NCBI GenBank assembly: GCA_021823555.1
Contig: JAKANW010000122.1
Coordinates: 1 to 7,707, forward strand
Reading direction: 5' to 3'
DNA: 7,707 nucleotides
From: Chloroflexota bacterium
GTDB lineage: Bacteria; Chloroflexota; Anaerolineae; Anaerolineales; Villigracilaceae
In this document: in pieces, positions 5,813 through 7,707 of the stretch
How the letters are laid out: every line of letters begins with the position of its first letter
Numbering within the stretch: the first letter of the stretch is position 1
Position numbers and translations under genes: made by a program
The notes under the pieces: generated by a model
Told to the model about the DNA's origin: nothing
Seen by the model: only the letters and a program-made list of their open reading frames with translations
Database searches by the model: none

Positions 5813-7707
5813 TCAACATGGTGCGGAAAAAACGTCAACTGCCGCGATCTGGTCTTTCAACTGCTTATTTTTGGGCTGGTCAACGGCTCGATCCTGGCGC
5901 TCAACGCCATCGGTGTGACGGTCATTTACAGCACGGTGCGGATCCTCAATCTTGCTCATGGCGATGTGTTTGCGCTGACAACCGCTTTCGTCACCTCGAC
6001 GATCAACATCATTGGCTTGAATCTCGATTGGCCTGCTTCGAACCGCATTTTGATCCTGGCTGGCGTCCTGGTCGGCTCGATTGCCGTCGGCGCGTTGTTG
6101 AGCGTTGGCGTGGAGCAACTGGCCTTTCGACCCTTTCGCGGGCGATCAAAACTTGCGCCGCTGATCGCCTCGCTTGGCATTTCTTTTATCCTTTATCAGG
6201 GCGCGCTCGTCTGGCGCACGTACCAGAAGTCGTTCATTCGCGGTGAGCACCGCAGTGTGCCTGGCCTGCCTGAAGTCCCCACCGACGGCATTCCGAATTT
6301 TCTTTCGCACGGCAATTTGCTTTCGGGTAAAGTCGTTTTGCAGTTCAGCGACGTGTTTGTCCTGGCCGCCGCGGTTCTCTTCGTCGTGGTCACGACTTAC
6401 ATTTTGGCGCGCACAAAACTGGGACGGTCCATCCGCGCCATTGCCCAGAATGAAGAACTGGCTGAAATGGTCGGCGTGAATCGGGATGGCGCCATCCGCC
6501 GCGCCTTTGCGTTGGGCGGCGCTCTGGCAGGCGCGGCGGCCTTCATTTTCGCATTGTATTACGCGCGCCCGTTCGGTTCGGATGGCGCGGAAAGCGGTCT
6601 CTTTGCTTTTGCGGCGGCGCTGATGGGAGGCATTGGCAATCCGCTGGGCGCGTTGTTCAGCGGAATACTGCTGAGTGTGGTCGGTTCATTCAGCGATTAT
6701 TTTCTACGCGCTCAATGGACTCCCGTCCTGTTGCTAGGCTTGCTCACTGCTGTGCTGGTCTGGAGGCGGGGCGGCTTGATCGGACGCGACGAAGGCATGC
6801 TCGAAGGCGGCATGCGCGATTCGGTCGTTTTAACGGCGCCAACTCAAGGCGGCGTCCTGAGCGGTTCGTCGAAGGCTACGCGCGCGAAGCGCTGGCTTAT
6901 GGGTCTGCTCATCGCATTGACGATCCTGCCGCTGGTCACAACCGGATTCAACCTCGGAGGTGAGGTGCTCCTGCGCGGCCTTGGAATCTTCATCCTGCTC
7001 ACCCTGGGCCTGAACATTTTGCTTGGCCTGGCGGGCGTGCTCGACCTCGGCTATGCCATGAGTTTTGCGATTGGCGCGTATACTGCGGCTCTTCTGACTG
7101 ACCGGCCTGGTCCTCTCGATTTCTCGGTTGTCCTGCTCATCAGCGCGGGACTGTCAGCGGCCTTTGGCGCGCTCAAGGGTGGGTTTGCGTCGCGCCTGCG
7201 AGGCGATTACCTGGCGGTCGCGACCCTGGCGCTGGGATTGATGACCCAGCAAGTGATCGTGAACGGCGGCGACCTGACCGGGGGCAACGGCGGACTCTCG
7301 CCTGTGCCGCCCCCGCATCTGCTTGGATTTGTGCTGGCCGCGTCGTCCGCAAAGTATTATCTGGTCTTTGGGTTTGTCATCCTCGCCGCTTTTGCCAGCG
7401 GACGGTTGATGGCCTCGCGCACCGGCCGCGCCTGGCTGGCCTCATCCGAAGATGAGACCGCCGCCCTTTCCTCTGGCGTACATGCCTCGCGTTATCGTCT
7501 GCTGGCTTTTATGTTTTCATCGGGACTCGCGGGGCTGGCGGGGGCTTTGTATGCCAGTACCTTTGGTTACATTGATCCCAGCCTGGCGGCTTTCAGCGTT
7601 TCAGCGATGATGTTGTCCATGGTGATCCTGGGCGGCGCGGGAAGTGTGACGGGCGTCATTCTGGGTACGCTGTTGATCTACAGTTACGACAAGGTGATCG
7701 TTCCGCA
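5318..7707 (+). CDS. livHM: lipoprotein-LivH-LivM fusion ABC permease (3' end cut by window edge)
   Basis: This is one uninterrupted frame of 796 codons, checked codon by codon. It begins with a lipoprotein signal and a secreted domain (residues 1 to about 165), continues into a LivH-type permease (about 176-488), a short hydrophilic linker (about 489-526) and a LivM-type permease (528 onward). LivH and LivM normally form the membrane heterodimer that imports branched-chain amino acids or related solutes, with ATPases LivG and LivF and an extracytoplasmic binding protein. Here both halves are one chain. The substrate cannot be read from the sequence: urea (UrtBC) and other amide importers use the same fold. 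The start ATG has a -10 seven bases upstream, and the next in-frame Met lies deep inside LivH, so LivH has no ATG of its own. A GTG at 5806 is the only plausible separate start, and no ribosome binding site precedes it. The last few dozen residues lie beyond the edge. Confidence 0.93.
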   Translation, partial: MPRRRILLPVVFFAALLAACSSTTQPPTPAPTAVSTSLSPYDGIWQGQGAAQDGRVIIVKFTVRNGAISSFIYIYPRGDINIDCTGIDHNVIPPASQPRISNNSFSQTFGPDLITDGNFVSDSSASGHISIVWQGRSACNASLQAAWTATKQPVEVVAPVAAPVTSTWCGKNVNCRDLVFQLLIFGLVNGSILALNAIGVTVIYSTVRILNLAHGDVFALTTAFVTSTINIIGLNLDWPASNRILILAGVLVGSIAVGALLSVGVEQLAFRPFRGRSKLAPLIASLGISFILYQGALVWRTYQKSFIRGEHRSVPGLPEVPTDGIPNFLSHGNLLSGKVVLQFSDVFVLAAAVLFVVVTTYILARTKLGRSIRAIAQNEELAEMVGVNRDGAIRRAFALGGALAGAAAFIFALYYARPFGSDGAESGLFAFAAALMGGIGNPLGALFSGILLSVVGSFSDYFLRAQWTPVLLLGLLTAVLVWRRGGLIGRDEGMLEGGMRDSVVLTAPTQGGVLSGSSKATRAKRWLMGLLIALTILPLVTTGFNLGGEVLLRGLGIFILLTLGLNILLGLAGVLDLGYAMSFAIGAYTAALLTDRPGPLDFSVVLLISAGLSAAFGALKGGFASRLRGDYLAVATLALGLMTQQVIVNGGDLTGGNGGLSPVPPPHLLGFVLAASSAKYYLVFGFVILAAFASGRLMASRTGRAWLASSEDETAALSSGVHASRYRLLAFMFSSGLAGLAGALYASTFGYIDPSLAAFSVSAMMLSMVILGGAGSVTGVILGTLLIYSYDKVIVP
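5843..6790 (+). other. LivH-type permease domain
   Basis: The domain is recognised by an ordered set of family motifs: QLLIFGLVNGSILALNAIG (first helices), NLAHGD (211-216, normally NFAHGD), SVGVEQLAFRPFRGRS after the third helix, IRAIAQNEELAEMVGVN (372-388, the cytoplasmic loop that contacts the ATPase) and GGIGNPLGA (437-445). About eight hydrophobic segments can be drawn. The length of roughly 310 residues is normal for a complete LivH, so the fusion has not truncated it. Confidence 0.92.
6899..7707 (+). other. LivM-type permease domain (partial)
   Basis: LivM motifs occur in the usual order: LGLNILLGLAGVLDLGYAMS, AIGAYTAALL, LRGDYLAVATLALG followed by DLTGGNGGLSPVP, then GRAWLASSEDETAALSSGV (the ATPase-contact loop) and VILGGAGSVTGVILG near the edge. 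By comparison with typical LivM, only about the last 30-60 residues should be missing. The loop preceding it (about 489-526) is rich in Gly, Ser and charged residues and looks like a flexible cytoplasmic connector between the two permeases. Confidence 0.92.

Noticed and set aside
5818..6246. A 142-codon plus-strand frame starting MVRKKRQLP
   Set aside because: It is out of frame with the LivH motifs that cover the same bases (NLAHGD, VEQLAFRPF), so it is a shadow of the permease.

Overview
The window holds two divergently transcribed genes, both running off an edge, and the 228-base intergenic region between them. The gene content suggests a bacterium of the Chloroflexota, probably near Anaerolineae. 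The basis is a PHP-type DnaE with a long Pro/Glu linker, fused LivH/LivM permeases, and palindromic repeats of a kind I associate with that group. This assignment is an inference and has not been tested by any search.

Minus strand, 5089 to 1: dnaE, the alpha subunit of DNA polymerase III. It is one open frame of 1,696 codons with no stop before the left edge. It reads PHP domain (all nine expected metal ligands visible), polymerase palm with its catalytic Asp residues, fingers, an in-frame 426-residue intein (2842 to 1565), the rest of the fingers, (HhH)2, OB fold, then a roughly 195-residue disordered linker. The linker carries two related palindromic repeat units in frame. The final C-terminal domain lies beyond the edge.

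Intergenic 5090 to 5317: two divergent promoters, each an extended -10 (TGCTATAAT for dnaE, TGCTATACT for the plus-strand gene). The dnaE leader is almost entirely a GTTGGTA/AACTACC repeat that can fold on itself, and it ends at the start codon with no visible ribosome binding site. The plus-strand -10 is only seven bases from its ATG, so that mRNA is probably leaderless.

Plus strand, 5318 to 7707: one uninterrupted frame of 796 codons, truncated at the right edge. It fuses a lipoprotein signal peptide and a small secreted beta-type domain to a LivH-type permease and then a LivM-type permease of the branched-chain amino acid ABC importer family. A LivH-LivM fusion is plausible in itself. Adding a lipid-anchored extracellular domain to the N-terminus of the permease is the most unusual thing here, and it raises a topology question. 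The ATPases (LivG, LivF) and the binding protein are not in the window and may lie downstream.
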